Source of the DNA: Amycolatopsis nigrescens CSC17Ta-90
GTDB taxonomy: Bacteria > Actinomycetota > Actinomycetes > Mycobacteriales > Pseudonocardiaceae
Length of the DNA: 64,000 nucleotides
Assembly: GCF_000384315.1 (NCBI RefSeq)
Contig: NZ_ARVW01000001.1
Coordinates: forward strand, 4,402,157-4,466,156
Direction: 5' to 3'
The first letter of the stretch is position 1. Every line of letters begins with the position of its first letter. Made by a program: the position numbers and the translations under genes. Below the pieces are notes generated by a model. The model was not told the DNA's origin. It made no database searches and saw only the letters and a list, made by a program, of their open reading frames with translations. Shown in pieces: positions 1 through 8,353 of the stretch.

Positions 1-1
1 G

Positions 2-733
2 GTTTCCTCCGGTGCGGCCGTCGGCGCCTGTCTGTCCATTGTGTTCGGCTGGACCTTCTTCGGCGCGTTCACCACCCCGGCGCTCGCCTTTGCCGCCGGG
101 CTGCTGACCACGGTCTCGGTGTACCTGCTCTCGCGCTCCCGCGGCCGGTCCGAGGTGGTGACGCTCATCCTCACCGGGGTCGCGGTGAACGCGGTGGCCG
201 GTGCGGCGATCGCCTTCCTGATGTTCGTCGGCGACCAGGCGGCCAGGGAGCAGATCGTGTTCTGGCAGCTGGGCTCGCTGGCCTCCAGTCGCTGGCCGTA
301 CGTGTTCACGGTCGCACCGCTGGCGCTGGCCGGGGTGCTCGTTGCGCTGGTGCTGTCCAGGCGGATGGACCTGCTCGCGCTCGGCGACCGGCAGGCGCGT
401 CATCTCGGGGTGAACGTGGAGGTGTTGCGGCTGAGCACCGTGGTGGTGGTCGCGCTGGCCGTCTCGGCCGCGGTGTCCTACTCCGGCATCATCGGTTTCG
501 TCGGGCTGGTGGTCCCGCACCTGATCCGGATGCTGATGGGGCCGGGGCACCGGGTGCTGATCCCGGCCAGCCTGCTCGGCGGCGCGCTCCTGCTGGCCGC
601 CGCCGACCTGCTGGCCAGGAACCTGTTCGCCTACGCCGATCTGCCGATCGGCATGCTGACCGCGCTGGTCGGTGGCCCGTTCTTCTTCTGGCTGCTGCTG
701 CGCACGCGGCGCCGGTCAGGGGGCTGGGCATGA
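2..733 (+). CDS. hmuU: Heme ABC transporter permease (FecCD family), 5'-truncated by window edge
   Basis: Partial membrane permease of an iron/heme importer. The reading frame is open from base 2, so the N-terminus lies outside the window. The visible C-terminal part is almost entirely hydrophobic and carries the family hallmarks: a GAAVGA-like stretch at the very start, a GxAVNAxAGA segment, and a GFVGLVVPHLIRML coupling motif that would contact the ATPase. Its stop overlaps the start of the ATPase gene by ATGA, so the two are translationally coupled. Downstream heme-associated surface proteins and a heme oxygenase favour heme as substrate over a siderophore. The binding-protein gene (hmuT) is expected upstream but is not visible. 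Confidence 0.88.
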   Translation, partial: VSSGAAVGACLSIVFGWTFFGAFTTPALAFAAGLLTTVSVYLLSRSRGRSEVVTLILTGVAVNAVAGAAIAFLMFVGDQAAREQIVFWQLGSLASSRWPYVFTVAPLALAGVLVALVLSRRMDLLALGDRQARHLGVNVEVLRLSTVVVVALAVSAAVSYSGIIGFVGLVVPHLIRMLMGPGHRVLIPASLLGGALLLAAADLLARNLFAYADLPIGMLTALVGGPFFFWLLLRTRRRSGGWA

Positions 734-1563
734 ACCTGCTGAGCCTGTTCGGCCGCGGCGCGCAACGGCCGGTGCCGGTGCCCGAGCGGGGGACCGTGCT
801 CGCCGAAGCCGAGGAGGTCACCGTGGAGGTGGCCGGGAAACGGCTGCTGGACCGGGTTTCGCTGTCCGTGCACGCCGGTGAGGTGCTGGTGCTGGTGGGG
901 CCGAACGGCGCGGGCAAGTCCACCCTGCTCGCCGCGCTGGCCGGCGATCGCCGGCCGTCCGCCGGCCAGGTGCGCGTCGCCGGCAGGCCGGTGCCGGAAT
1001 GGTCCACAGTGGAGTTGGCGCAGCGGCGATCCGTGTTGCCGCAGCAGAATCCGCTCTCTTTCCCGTTCGAGGTGCTGGCCGTGGTGCGGATGGGCCGGGC
1101 GCCGTGGGAGGGCACCGAGGCCGAGCTCGAAGACGACGCCGTGGTCGAGGCAGCGCTCGCCGCGACCGAGCTCGGCGCGTTCCGGCACCGCCGCTACCCG
1201 TCGCTGTCCGGTGGCGAGCAGGCGCGCGCGGCGCTGGCCAGGGTGCTCGCGCAGGCAGCGCCCCTGCTGCTGCTCGACGAACCGACCGCCTCGCTCGACC
1301 TGCGGCACCAGGAAGAAGTGCTGAAGCTGGCTCGCACCAGGGCCGCCGAGGGCGACGGCGTGCTGCTGGTGCTGCACGACCTTGGCCTCGCGGCCGCCTT
1401 CGCGGACCGGATGGCGGTACTGGCCGACGGCGAGCTGGCCGCGGTGGGCCCGCCGGAGCAGGTGTGCACCGAAGACCTGCTCGGCGAGGTCTACCGGTAC
1501 CCGGTCGAGGTGATCACCCACCCGAGGACCGGTAAACCCGTCGCCCTGCCCGTTCGCGACTGA
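730..1563 (+). CDS. hmuV: Heme ABC transporter ATP-binding protein
   Basis: Cytoplasmic ATPase that powers heme import with the permease encoded just upstream (4-nt ATGA overlap). The 277-residue protein has Walker A GPNGAGKST at about residues 57-65, ABC signature LSGGEQ near 159-164, Walker B LLLLDEP near 179 and an H-loop in VLHDLGLAA. Length and order of motifs fit the HmuV/FecE family. An extra N-terminal stretch of about 20 residues precedes the ATPase fold. Substrate is inferred from the neighbouring HtaA-type genes and heme oxygenase, not from the ATPase itself. Confidence 0.88.
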   Translation: MNLLSLFGRGAQRPVPVPERGTVLAEAEEVTVEVAGKRLLDRVSLSVHAGEVLVLVGPNGAGKSTLLAALAGDRRPSAGQVRVAGRPVPEWSTVELAQRRSVLPQQNPLSFPFEVLAVVRMGRAPWEGTEAELEDDAVVEAALAATELGAFRHRRYPSLSGGEQARAALARVLAQAAPLLLLDEPTASLDLRHQEEVLKLARTRAAEGDGVLLVLHDLGLAAAFADRMAVLADGELAAVGPPEQVCTEDLLGEVYRYPVEVITHPRTGKPVALPVRD

Positions 1564-1576
1564 TCAGGAGGTTCGG

Positions 1577-2686
1577 ATGAGACGATCCATAGTGGACAGA
1601 CCACGGCGGGCGGTGGCGTTGATCGCGGCCGCCATCGCCGGATTCGCGCTGTTGCCGGTGCCGGTCGGTGACGCGGCTGCCGCGGGTGCCTCGGTGAGCG
1701 TGTCGCCGGGCAGCGCGGACCCCGACTACGCCACCGAGGTGCAGCTGCGCGGCACCGGGTTCCAGTCCGTGCCCAAGGGCCACGGCGGCATCTACGTGCT
1801 CTTCGGCTGGGTGTCGGACTCGGCGTGGCGGCCGAGCGAGGGCGGCTCGGCCGGCGAGACCTACCGGTACGTGCAGGACAGCGAAGCCAAGGACAACCAC
1901 GGTTTCCAGCGTTTCGTGTCCTTCCCCGGCAGCGATACCGAAACTTCGGCCAACGGCGGGGTGGTGTCGGCGGACGGTTCCTGGAGCACCCGGCTGGTGA
2001 TTCCCGGGGCCAGGTTCAAGGCGGCGGACCGGTCCGGCAAGACGGTGGAGGTGGACTGCACGAAGACGCGCTGCGGGATCATCACAGTCGGCGCGCACGG
2101 GGTGGTCAACACCAGCAACGAGACCTTCACCCCGGTGACGTTCGCCGTGCCGCAGCAGCAGGCGCCGCCTTCGCCCGCACCGCAGGCCACCACTTCCGCT
2201 CCCGCGCAGTCGCCTCCGCCGGTGCCTGCGCCGGTGGTGCGCACCGAACTGACCGAAGCGACGGCCGGTGCGCCACTGGCCGTCACCGGGTCTGGTTTCG
2301 CAGCGGGGGAACAGGTTTCCGTGGTGCTGCACTCGGATCCGATCGGCCTGCCGCCGGTGACCGCCGACCCGAGCGGCGCCTTCAGCTACTCGGCAGCGCT
2401 ACCGGCCGAGGCGCCGCCTGGCGCGCACCGGCTGGCCTTCACCGGCGCGGAGTCCAAAGTGGAGACTTCGGTGGAGCTGACCGTGCGGGCCGTGACGGTG
2501 GCCCCCGCACCGGTGGTGGCGCCGGTCGCCGAACCCGCGCCCGCCGGCGGTGGCACCGCGGGCTGGGTGCTGCCCGTGGTGATCGGGGGCGTGGTGCTGC
2601 TGGTGGCCGGTGCCGTCCTGCTGGTCCGGCAGCGCAGGCGCGGCGCCCGAGAAGAAGTGGCGGTTCAGAGTGCGGAGGAGAAGTAA
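1577..2686 (+). CDS. Secreted, membrane-anchored Ig-like surface protein of the heme-uptake locus
   Basis: Predicted surface protein of 369 residues. A signal peptide (about residues 1-37, ending in an AAAAGA-type cleavage region) is followed by an Ig/IPT-like domain. That domain resembles the middle part of the double-HtaA protein encoded next (both run through a V-x-P-x-x-x-x-D-P-x-x-x-T-E start and end near the phrase TFTPVTF/TVTPLAF). A Pro/Ala-rich linker lies near residues 190-215, then a second Ig-like domain, one C-terminal transmembrane helix and an Arg-rich tail. No HtaA domain and no sortase motif are evident. The start has an AGGAGG ribosome site 5 nt upstream. It probably assists heme capture at the cell surface; a direct heme-binding role is inference. 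Confidence 0.65.
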   Translation: MRRSIVDRPRRAVALIAAAIAGFALLPVPVGDAAAAGASVSVSPGSADPDYATEVQLRGTGFQSVPKGHGGIYVLFGWVSDSAWRPSEGGSAGETYRYVQDSEAKDNHGFQRFVSFPGSDTETSANGGVVSADGSWSTRLVIPGARFKAADRSGKTVEVDCTKTRCGIITVGAHGVVNTSNETFTPVTFAVPQQQAPPSPAPQATTSAPAQSPPPVPAPVVRTELTEATAGAPLAVTGSGFAAGEQVSVVLHSDPIGLPPVTADPSGAFSYSAALPAEAPPGAHRLAFTGAESKVETSVELTVRAVTVAPAPVVAPVAEPAPAGGGTAGWVLPVVIGGVVLLVAGAVLLVRQRRRGAREEVAVQSAEEK

Positions 2687-2687
2687 C

Positions 2688-4583
2688 GTGTCCAGATCGT
2701 TCGGGAACACCTGGCGAAGACTCGCCGCGGTGGCACTCGGGGCGGTGCTCGCCACCGGCATCGGATTCGTGCCGAGCGCGTCGGCCGCCGAGGCCGGGGC
2801 GGATGTCGCGGCCAAGGCCGACGCCGGTCTGTACTGGGGGGTGAAGAAGTCCTGGCGCGGTTACGTGGCCGGTTTCCGCGGCAGCGTCCTGCTCGACGAG
2901 GGCGCGGTCTTCGATCCCGACCCGGTGCTCACCGAGCCGAAGCCGTACCGGTGGCCGGTTGTCGGGTCGGCTTATGACCCGGTCACCGGCAAGGGCACGG
3001 TCGCCTTCGGTGGCAAGGTGAACTACTCGGTGCCCTCGCACACAATCTGGGACGTCGGTATCGCCCACCCGAAGGTGACGTTCAACGGTGACGGCACCGG
3101 AACGCTCACCGCGACCGTCAACTCCTCCCTGTTCGGCACCAAGGAGGCGCCAAAGGACGTACTGCCGCCCACCGAGCTGGTGTTCGCGGATCTGGTGTTC
3201 GACGGCGCGCCCACGCGAACCGGCGAGTTGCTGACCGCGTCGGTCAAGACGGCGAGCTTGACCGAGGCGGGCGCGAAGATCTTCGGCGGCACCTACCAGA
3301 AGGGGGACGAGCTGGATGCCGGGAAGCTGGTGTTCTGGGCGCCTCCCGCGGTGCTGGTGCCGAAAGTGACGGTCACGCCGTCCACCGAGCTCGATCCCGA
3401 TGGCGGCACCGAGATCACCATCAAGGGCACCGGCTTCGACCCGGCCGGCAACGGCGGTGCCGGCTACGGTCTGCGCGGCGGTCCCGAGTTGGAAACGTTG
3501 AAGGACCCGGGCAAGGAGAACGGCTACCAGCTCGCCAGGCTGATCAAGAAGGGTGCGGTCGGCGTCCAGATCCCGCTCGGTGACGACGGCAGCTGGGAGT
3601 TCAAGACCAAGCTGAAGGCCAAGTACACCGGTACCGACGGCAACGAGCACGACGCGGCGAAGACCCCGTTCCGGATCTACACCTTCGGCTGGAAGAGCAC
3701 CGAAACCACCTGGGACACCGTGACTCCGCTCGCGTTCAAGGGCATCACGGTGACTCCGCCGGAGGAGCCGACAGAGCCGCCACCCGGCCCGGAGCCCTGC
3801 GTGCTCACGCCCGCCAACGCCACCAAGGGAAATCTGTTGTGGGGGCTGAAGAAGAGTTTCCGGCGGTACGTCGGCATCGGCATCGGCACCGCCGATGGGA
3901 ACAGCATCAGGGCGAGCGACGGTGCGGAGATCACCAATGCGGACGAGGTGCTGGTCGACGGCGTCCCCAACTCGAAGGGCGTGCCGACCGGCGCCTACCG
4001 GTTCGGGCTCGGCTCGGTGACCTACGGCGCGCCGGCCGATTTCACCGTGCAGTATCGCGGCACGGTGACTTTCGACTATCCCTCCCACTTCTTCACGATC
4101 CGGCTGGCCAATCCGAAGGTGGTGGTGCAGGGCGGCACCGGCAAGCTCTACGCCGACGTCGAGCTGGACGCACGGGAGGGCTCGGGGAAGGAACCTGTGA
4201 ACCGGCCGGGGGTCGCCTTGGCGGATCTCGATCTGGGCCCGGCCCGGGTGGAGAACGCGGCGGGTGTGCTTTCGGTCAGCGGGGTCAAGGCCAAGCTGAC
4301 CAGCGCGGACGCCTTCGGTGGCTTTTACCAGGCAGGTGACGCCCTCGACGACGTCACCGTGCTCATCGGGGCCGACTGCTCGGACCTGCCCGCGGTCGGT
4401 GGCGCTCCCGCTACCGGAGGCCAGGCCGGCGCCGGCGAGAACCTGGTGCCCGCGGTGAACTTCCGGCCGTCCGGCCTGGCCGCGACCGGGGCGACACTGG
4501 CGCCGCTCTACACCGGTCTCGGCCTGTTGTCCGCCGGAGTGGCCCTGGTCCTGGTGGCCAGGCGGCGAGCGAGCGCCCGGTAG
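2688..4583 (+). CDS. htaA: Double-HtaA-domain heme-binding surface protein with LAATG sortase-type tail
   Basis: Predicted cell-wall heme receptor of 631 residues. The GTG start lies just after a GCGGAGGAG ribosome site and gives a typical signal peptide ending near SASAAEA. Two HtaA domains are visible, opening with LYWGVKKSWRGYV (near residue 47) and LLWGLKKSFRRYV (near 382). HtaA domains bind heme or hemoglobin in corynebacteria, where htaA neighbours hmuTUV. An Ig-like region separates them. The C-terminus has LAATG at residues 597-601, then a hydrophobic helix and an RRRASAR tail, the layout of a sortase substrate. LAXTG is the motif type recognised by class E sortases. Follows the previous gene by one base, so probably the same operon. 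Confidence 0.85.
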   Translation: MSRSFGNTWRRLAAVALGAVLATGIGFVPSASAAEAGADVAAKADAGLYWGVKKSWRGYVAGFRGSVLLDEGAVFDPDPVLTEPKPYRWPVVGSAYDPVTGKGTVAFGGKVNYSVPSHTIWDVGIAHPKVTFNGDGTGTLTATVNSSLFGTKEAPKDVLPPTELVFADLVFDGAPTRTGELLTASVKTASLTEAGAKIFGGTYQKGDELDAGKLVFWAPPAVLVPKVTVTPSTELDPDGGTEITIKGTGFDPAGNGGAGYGLRGGPELETLKDPGKENGYQLARLIKKGAVGVQIPLGDDGSWEFKTKLKAKYTGTDGNEHDAAKTPFRIYTFGWKSTETTWDTVTPLAFKGITVTPPEEPTEPPPGPEPCVLTPANATKGNLLWGLKKSFRRYVGIGIGTADGNSIRASDGAEITNADEVLVDGVPNSKGVPTGAYRFGLGSVTYGAPADFTVQYRGTVTFDYPSHFFTIRLANPKVVVQGGTGKLYADVELDAREGSGKEPVNRPGVALADLDLGPARVENAAGVLSVSGVKAKLTSADAFGGFYQAGDALDDVTVLIGADCSDLPAVGGAPATGGQAGAGENLVPAVNFRPSGLAATGATLAPLYTGLGLLSAGVALVLVARRRASAR

Positions 4584-4599
4584 GTCCGCGCGACTTGGT

Positions 4600-4885
4600 C
4601 GCCGCCGAAGCGCGGTTCCGCGGCTTCCAGTCGCGGAACCGCGACGCCCAGCCGTCGTGCTTCCGCCAAGGTGTCACGACAGACTTCACGCGGCTCCTGA
4701 GCCTCGAGGTCGGACTGCGCCGCGAGACTTACGCGTGCGAGCGCGATATGAGCGGTCAGCCAGGCGAGCATGGGTGCGGTCAGGCAGGTGGGTGCCCGGA
4801 ATGGCAGCACACTGCCGCGGTGTCGTTGCAGGTCAATACCGCGTGCCTGGAGGAGCGGCAGTAGTTCGCGGCCGGCTAGCAGCCG
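4600..4885 (-). pseudogene. Remnant of a ketopantoate reductase-like gene (C-terminal part only)
   Basis: Read on the minus strand, this stretch encodes a fragment resembling the C-terminal half of PanE/ApbA-like reductases: LLPLLQARGIDLQRHRG, then a hydrophobic LTAPMLAWLTAHIALAR segment, then EPREVCRDTLAEARRLGV. The NAD(P)-binding N-terminal half is missing and no plausible start or ribosome site precedes it. It abuts, head to head, a TetR-like C-terminal fragment on the other strand. The family assignment rests on pattern recognition only. Confidence 0.45.
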
Positions 4886-5151
4886 CCCACCAGGGCCTCG
4901 CCCGGACATTGGCCACGCTCATGGCCACCGGTTCGGGTGCCCTCGCTGAGGGCGGCCGAGCGCTGGAGCGGACCGTCGCCGACCTGGTGGCCGCCGCCGT
5001 GCAGGACGGCGCCGTCCGCGACGACGTGGATGCCGGTGCCGTGATGATGGCCCTGCACGGCATCGGCGCAGCCCATGACCGCCCCAACTGGCGGGCCGAA
5101 GCTGACGACGTCATCACCCTCGTACTGGACGGGCTGCGCCGGCCGTGCTCA
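4870..5151 (+). pseudogene. Remnant of a TetR-family regulator (C-terminal part only)
   Basis: The plus-strand frame reads as the ligand-binding tail of a TetR regulator: LATLMATGSGALAEGG, then DGAVRDDVDAGAVMMALHGIG, and finally DDVITLVLDGLRR, the common TetR C-terminal phrase. The DNA-binding helix-turn-helix is absent, and the frame runs on without a stop at the expected place into the opposite strand of the heme oxygenase gene. Together with the reductase remnant on the other strand it looks like a divergent regulator/enzyme pair that lost its middle. Confidence 0.55.
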
Positions 5152-5832
5152 GGCGGCTCGGTACTGGTCCATGGTCTCGGCGAGCTCGTCGAACACCGCG
5201 ACGTTGCACTCGAAGGCGACCAGTGCCTCCTCGACGACGCGGGCCCGTTCGGCTTCGTCCCAGGGTGCGGTGTCCAGCTTGGCCCGGTAGTGGTCGCGGA
5301 AGGCGGGTGCGCTGCCGATCTCGTCGAAGTGGTAGAACAGCGAGCCCGCTTCGGCCACGTCGTAGTTCCTCTCGAGCAGCTTCCGGATGACCTGGCCGCC
5401 CGCGATGTCGCCGAGGTAACGCGTGTAGTGGTGCGCGACGTAGCCGCCCGGCCAGTCGTGGGCCACCGTCTCGATCCGCCGCACATACGCCTTGGTGGCT
5501 TCGAGCGGCTGGATCTCCGCCGCCCAGTCCGGGCCGACCAGGTACGCCAGGTCACGCGCCAGTGCCGGCATCCGGCGCAGCTCGTCGAAGACGAACGGCC
5601 CGCCGACCGGATCGCCGGCCATGGCGTCACTGGCCTTCTCGATCGCCTGGTAGACGAAGTAGTACTGGATCGCCAGCTTGGTGTAGCCGGGCAGGGTAAG
5701 TGCGCCGCCGAGCAGGGCCTCCATGTAGAGCGAGTGGTTCGCCCGGTCGTGCACCCTCAGGGTGGACGCGCGCAGCCGCTTGGAGAACGGGGTCTGGTCG
5801 ACTCGGGTTTCCGTGGTCGCTGGAACCGACAC
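5149..5832 (-). CDS. hmuO: Biliverdin-producing heme oxygenase
   Basis: Cytosolic enzyme that opens the heme ring to biliverdin, CO and free iron, the last step of heme-iron use. The GTG start at 5832 was chosen because AGGAGG lies 6 nt upstream; it gives 227 residues, the usual length. The proximal heme ligand is probably His28 in TLRVHDRANHS, equivalent to His20 of corynebacterial HmuO, and the distal-helix GDIAGGQ motif is present. It is transcribed toward the htaA gene rather than with it. An iron-box-like palindrome 67-80 nt upstream implies iron repression. The 3' end overlaps the TetR remnant. Confidence 0.9.
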   Translation of the reverse strand: MSVPATTETRVDQTPFSKRLRASTLRVHDRANHSLYMEALLGGALTLPGYTKLAIQYYFVYQAIEKASDAMAGDPVGGPFVFDELRRMPALARDLAYLVGPDWAAEIQPLEATKAYVRRIETVAHDWPGGYVAHHYTRYLGDIAGGQVIRKLLERNYDVAEAGSLFYHFDEIGSAPAFRDHYRAKLDTAPWDEAERARVVEEALVAFECNVAVFDELAETMDQYRAA

Positions 5833-5898
5833 TGGACGCCTCCTGGCTAGCCGTCGATATGACAACCTGTCAGAAAGAGCGTAAGACACATCCTGCAG

Positions 5899-5912
5899 TT
5901 AGGCTACCCTAA
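5899..5912. promoter_or_regulatory. Candidate iron box (IdeR/DtxR-type operator) upstream of heme oxygenase
   Basis: The palindromic sequence TTAGGCTACCCTAA resembles the core of the DtxR/IdeR consensus TTAGGTTAGSCTAACCTAA. It lies in the promoter region of the heme oxygenase gene and contains the stop codon (TAG, read on the minus strand) of the upstream tetR gene. Iron-bound IdeR/DmdR would be expected to repress hmuO here. Confidence 0.65.
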
Positions 5913-6527
5913 TTCAGACTTTCTTTGGGGTGGATCCGCGGCGCCCACCCCGCGGAGGACGAACCGCACCGCGGTGGCGATGGCCTGTTCCAGCTGCTCC
6001 GGAGGTACGTCGACCACCTGGCGGCTGGCCATTGTGGACATGATCATCGGGATGAGCACGTCGGGATCCTCGTCGGGCAGGCGGCCGGTTCGGCTGCCTT
6101 CGGCCAGGATCTCGCGCAGTCGCCCGGTGATCGGGTCCCCGTGCGCCGCCACCCGCCGGTATGCGGCCGGTGCCAGTGCCGACGCCAGCGTGCTGCCGGG
6201 CGGCAGGTGGTACTCGGCCAGCGCCTCCAGCTGCAGCCGGACGAACATGGCCAGCTTGTCGACCGGGTCGCCGACCGCCGCCACGGCCTGTTCCAGTCGC
6301 TGCACGTAAGTACTCGCCTCATGCTCGACGAAGGCGACGAGCAGGCTTTCCTTGTCCGGGAAGTGGTTGTACATCGCCGTCCGGCCCAGCTCGGCCTCGG
6401 CCGCGACGCCGGCCAGCGTGATGGCGTCGAAACCGCGCTCGTAGAGCTGCCCGCGCAGGACCTCGAACACCCGCAGCCGGACCTGCTCGCGATGCTCGGT
6501 CAGCGAACCGCCGATGATCTTCGGCAT
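5904..6527 (-). CDS. TetR-family transcriptional regulator
   Basis: A 207-residue TetR repressor. The ATG at 6527 (MPKIIGG) is preceded by GGGAGG about 8 nt upstream, preferred over upstream starts in the same frame. The N-terminal helix-turn-helix is clear: ITLAGVAAEAELGRTAMYNHFPDKESLL. The C-terminal ligand-binding region is generic. It lies immediately upstream of and in line with the heme oxygenase gene, with its stop inside the candidate iron box, so hmuO probably has its own promoter. Its target and ligand are unknown. Confidence 0.85.
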   Translation of the reverse strand: MPKIIGGSLTEHREQVRLRVFEVLRGQLYERGFDAITLAGVAAEAELGRTAMYNHFPDKESLLVAFVEHEASTYVQRLEQAVAAVGDPVDKLAMFVRLQLEALAEYHLPPGSTLASALAPAAYRRVAAHGDPITGRLREILAEGSRTGRLPDEDPDVLIPMIMSTMASRQVVDVPPEQLEQAIATAVRFVLRGVGAADPPQRKSELG

Positions 6528-6654
6528 AACGGCACCCTCCCTGGTGCCTCGATGGTGCCAGTGCGGTACGGGATCGGCCAGCGGCCGGAGTGGTAATGGA
6601 CATGCCTCCACGTTACCGTGCTATCGAACATTCGTTCGAACACGATCGGGTGGT

Positions 6655-8154
6655 TCAGCCGGGCACCGGCCAGGTGTGCACCGGCTCCCCGGTACCCGCC
6701 AGTTCCAGGTACTCGGCCATCATCCCGGCCAGCGCGGTCTCGCGGTCCGCCCCCCGCTGCTGCGCCAGCAGCACGGTTTCCCGCTGCCACCACGCCCCGC
6801 TCCGCTTGGTCAGGCAGCGCTGCTCGATCACGCCGAGGTACCGCTCGCGAGCCGCGTCCGACACGTCGGACTGCCGCAGCCCTTCGTGTGCCAGTGGCAG
6901 CAGCACCCGCAGCACCAGCTCGTCCGGCGGCACCCAGCCGATGCCAGGCCAGTACAACTGGGCGTTGAAACCGTTGCGGGCGCCCGCGTAGAGGTTGTCT
7001 TCGGCGGCCTTGAACGACATCTGCGACCAGACCGGCCGGTCCGACTCGGCCAGCGCGCGCTGCGCGCCGTAGAAGAAGGCCGCGTTGGCCATCACGTCCA
7101 GCACGGTCGGCCCGGCCGGCAGCACCCGGTTCTCCACCCGCAGGTGCGGCTTGCCGTCGACCACGTCGTAGACCGGCCGGTTCCAGCGCCAGACCGTGCC
7201 GTTGTGCAGCCGCAGCTCGGTCAGCTTCGGGGCCTTGCCCGACTCCAGCGCCTCCACCGGATCTTCGGCGTCGGTCTCCGGCAGCAGACCGGGGAAGTAG
7301 CGGACGTTCTCCTCGAACAGGTCGAAGATCGACGTGATCCAGCGTTCGCCGAACCACACCCGCGGCCGCACGCCCTGGTTCTTCAACTCCTCCGGTCGCG
7401 TGTCGGTGGCCTGGAGGAACAGTGGGATCCGGGTCTCGTGCCAGAGCGCCTTGCCGAGCAGGAACGGGGAGTTCGCGGCGATCGCCACCTGTACCCCGGC
7501 CAGGCACTGCGCCGCGTTCCAGTGCGCGGCGAACTCCTCCGGCGCCACCTGCAGGTGCAGTTGTACCGAGGTGCAGGCGGCTTCGGGCAGGATCGACTCG
7601 GCGTAACTGCGCAGCCGCTCGGGTTTCTGCCCGCACAGTGCCGCGCCTTCCATGGCGAGCAGGGTGTTCTCCCCGCGGGCGGCGAAGATCTGGTCGTTGA
7701 GCAGCGAGTAGCGCGCGTTGTTGGTCAGCCACTTCTGGTCGAAGTGATCGTGCGTCAGGGTCGGCAGGATGCCGATCATGGCGAGCGAGGCGCCGGCTTC
7801 CCCGGCCGCGGTGGCCGCGCCGCCGAGATAGCCGCGCAGATCCTCCTCCAGCTCCAGCACGGATCCTCCGGCCAGTGGCCGCGGCGGCACGTTCAGCTCC
7901 AGGTTGTGCTGGCTGAGCTCGGTGGTGAAGGACGGATCGTCCATCGCCTCCAGCACCATCGTGTTCGTCATCGACGGTCGCATCGCCCTGTCCACCAGGT
8001 TCAGTTCGACTTCGAGGCCAATGTGCTTGCGGGGGAAGGAAAAACTGCCATCGGAGAGCATTTTGGCGAGGGTGTCGAGGCAGCGCTGGACCTTTCTTCG
8101 GTAACGCCCGCGATCGCGCGGGTCGAAGGGGTCCGACGATACGTCTTTGCCCAT
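6655..8154 (-). CDS. GCS2-family glutamate-cysteine ligase-like enzyme
   Basis: Predicted cytosolic ATP-dependent carboxylate-amine ligase of 499 residues (ATG at 8154; only a weak AGGG ribosome site). The N-terminal IGLEVELNLVD is the metal/ATP-binding strand of GCS2 enzymes. SVQLHLQV and the later RVENRVLPAGP also match this fold. Family members join glutamate to cysteine or a related amine, and actinobacteria use such enzymes in ergothioneine (EgtA) or other thiol synthesis. No egtB-E neighbours are visible, and the protein is longer than typical EgtA or YbdK, so the exact substrate is open. Confidence 0.72.
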   Translation of the reverse strand: MGKDVSSDPFDPRDRGRYRRKVQRCLDTLAKMLSDGSFSFPRKHIGLEVELNLVDRAMRPSMTNTMVLEAMDDPSFTTELSQHNLELNVPPRPLAGGSVLELEEDLRGYLGGAATAAGEAGASLAMIGILPTLTHDHFDQKWLTNNARYSLLNDQIFAARGENTLLAMEGAALCGQKPERLRSYAESILPEAACTSVQLHLQVAPEEFAAHWNAAQCLAGVQVAIAANSPFLLGKALWHETRIPLFLQATDTRPEELKNQGVRPRVWFGERWITSIFDLFEENVRYFPGLLPETDAEDPVEALESGKAPKLTELRLHNGTVWRWNRPVYDVVDGKPHLRVENRVLPAGPTVLDVMANAAFFYGAQRALAESDRPVWSQMSFKAAEDNLYAGARNGFNAQLYWPGIGWVPPDELVLRVLLPLAHEGLRQSDVSDAARERYLGVIEQRCLTKRSGAWWQRETVLLAQQRGADRETALAGMMAEYLELAGTGEPVHTWPVPG

Positions 8155-8353
8155 GGCGCATCCCTGTTCTGCTCGGCCATGGCTCCCCAACGCCTTGGCG
8201 GTGTACGGCCCGGCGGACAACCGTGACACAGCGCTGCGCGCGGGGCTAGCGGCCAAACTGGTGCTGTCCGTTACATCGAACTAACTGTGCGGAGCAGGGG
8301 GCCGTTCGCAGCAACGTCACCCGCGACATTCGGAGCAGCGAGGCCGGGCGGCG

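Noticed and set aside
2439..4088. Long minus-strand open frame (549 codons) opposite htaA, and similar long antisense frames elsewhere
   Set aside because: It lies wholly antisense to a gene with clear domains, has Arg/Gly-rich composition and no ribosome site; a codon-shadow typical of GC-rich DNA.
5149..5850. Continuation of the TetR-remnant frame as a 397-codon gene
   Set aside because: Beyond about 5151 the frame is simply antisense to the heme oxygenase gene, with no TetR similarity.
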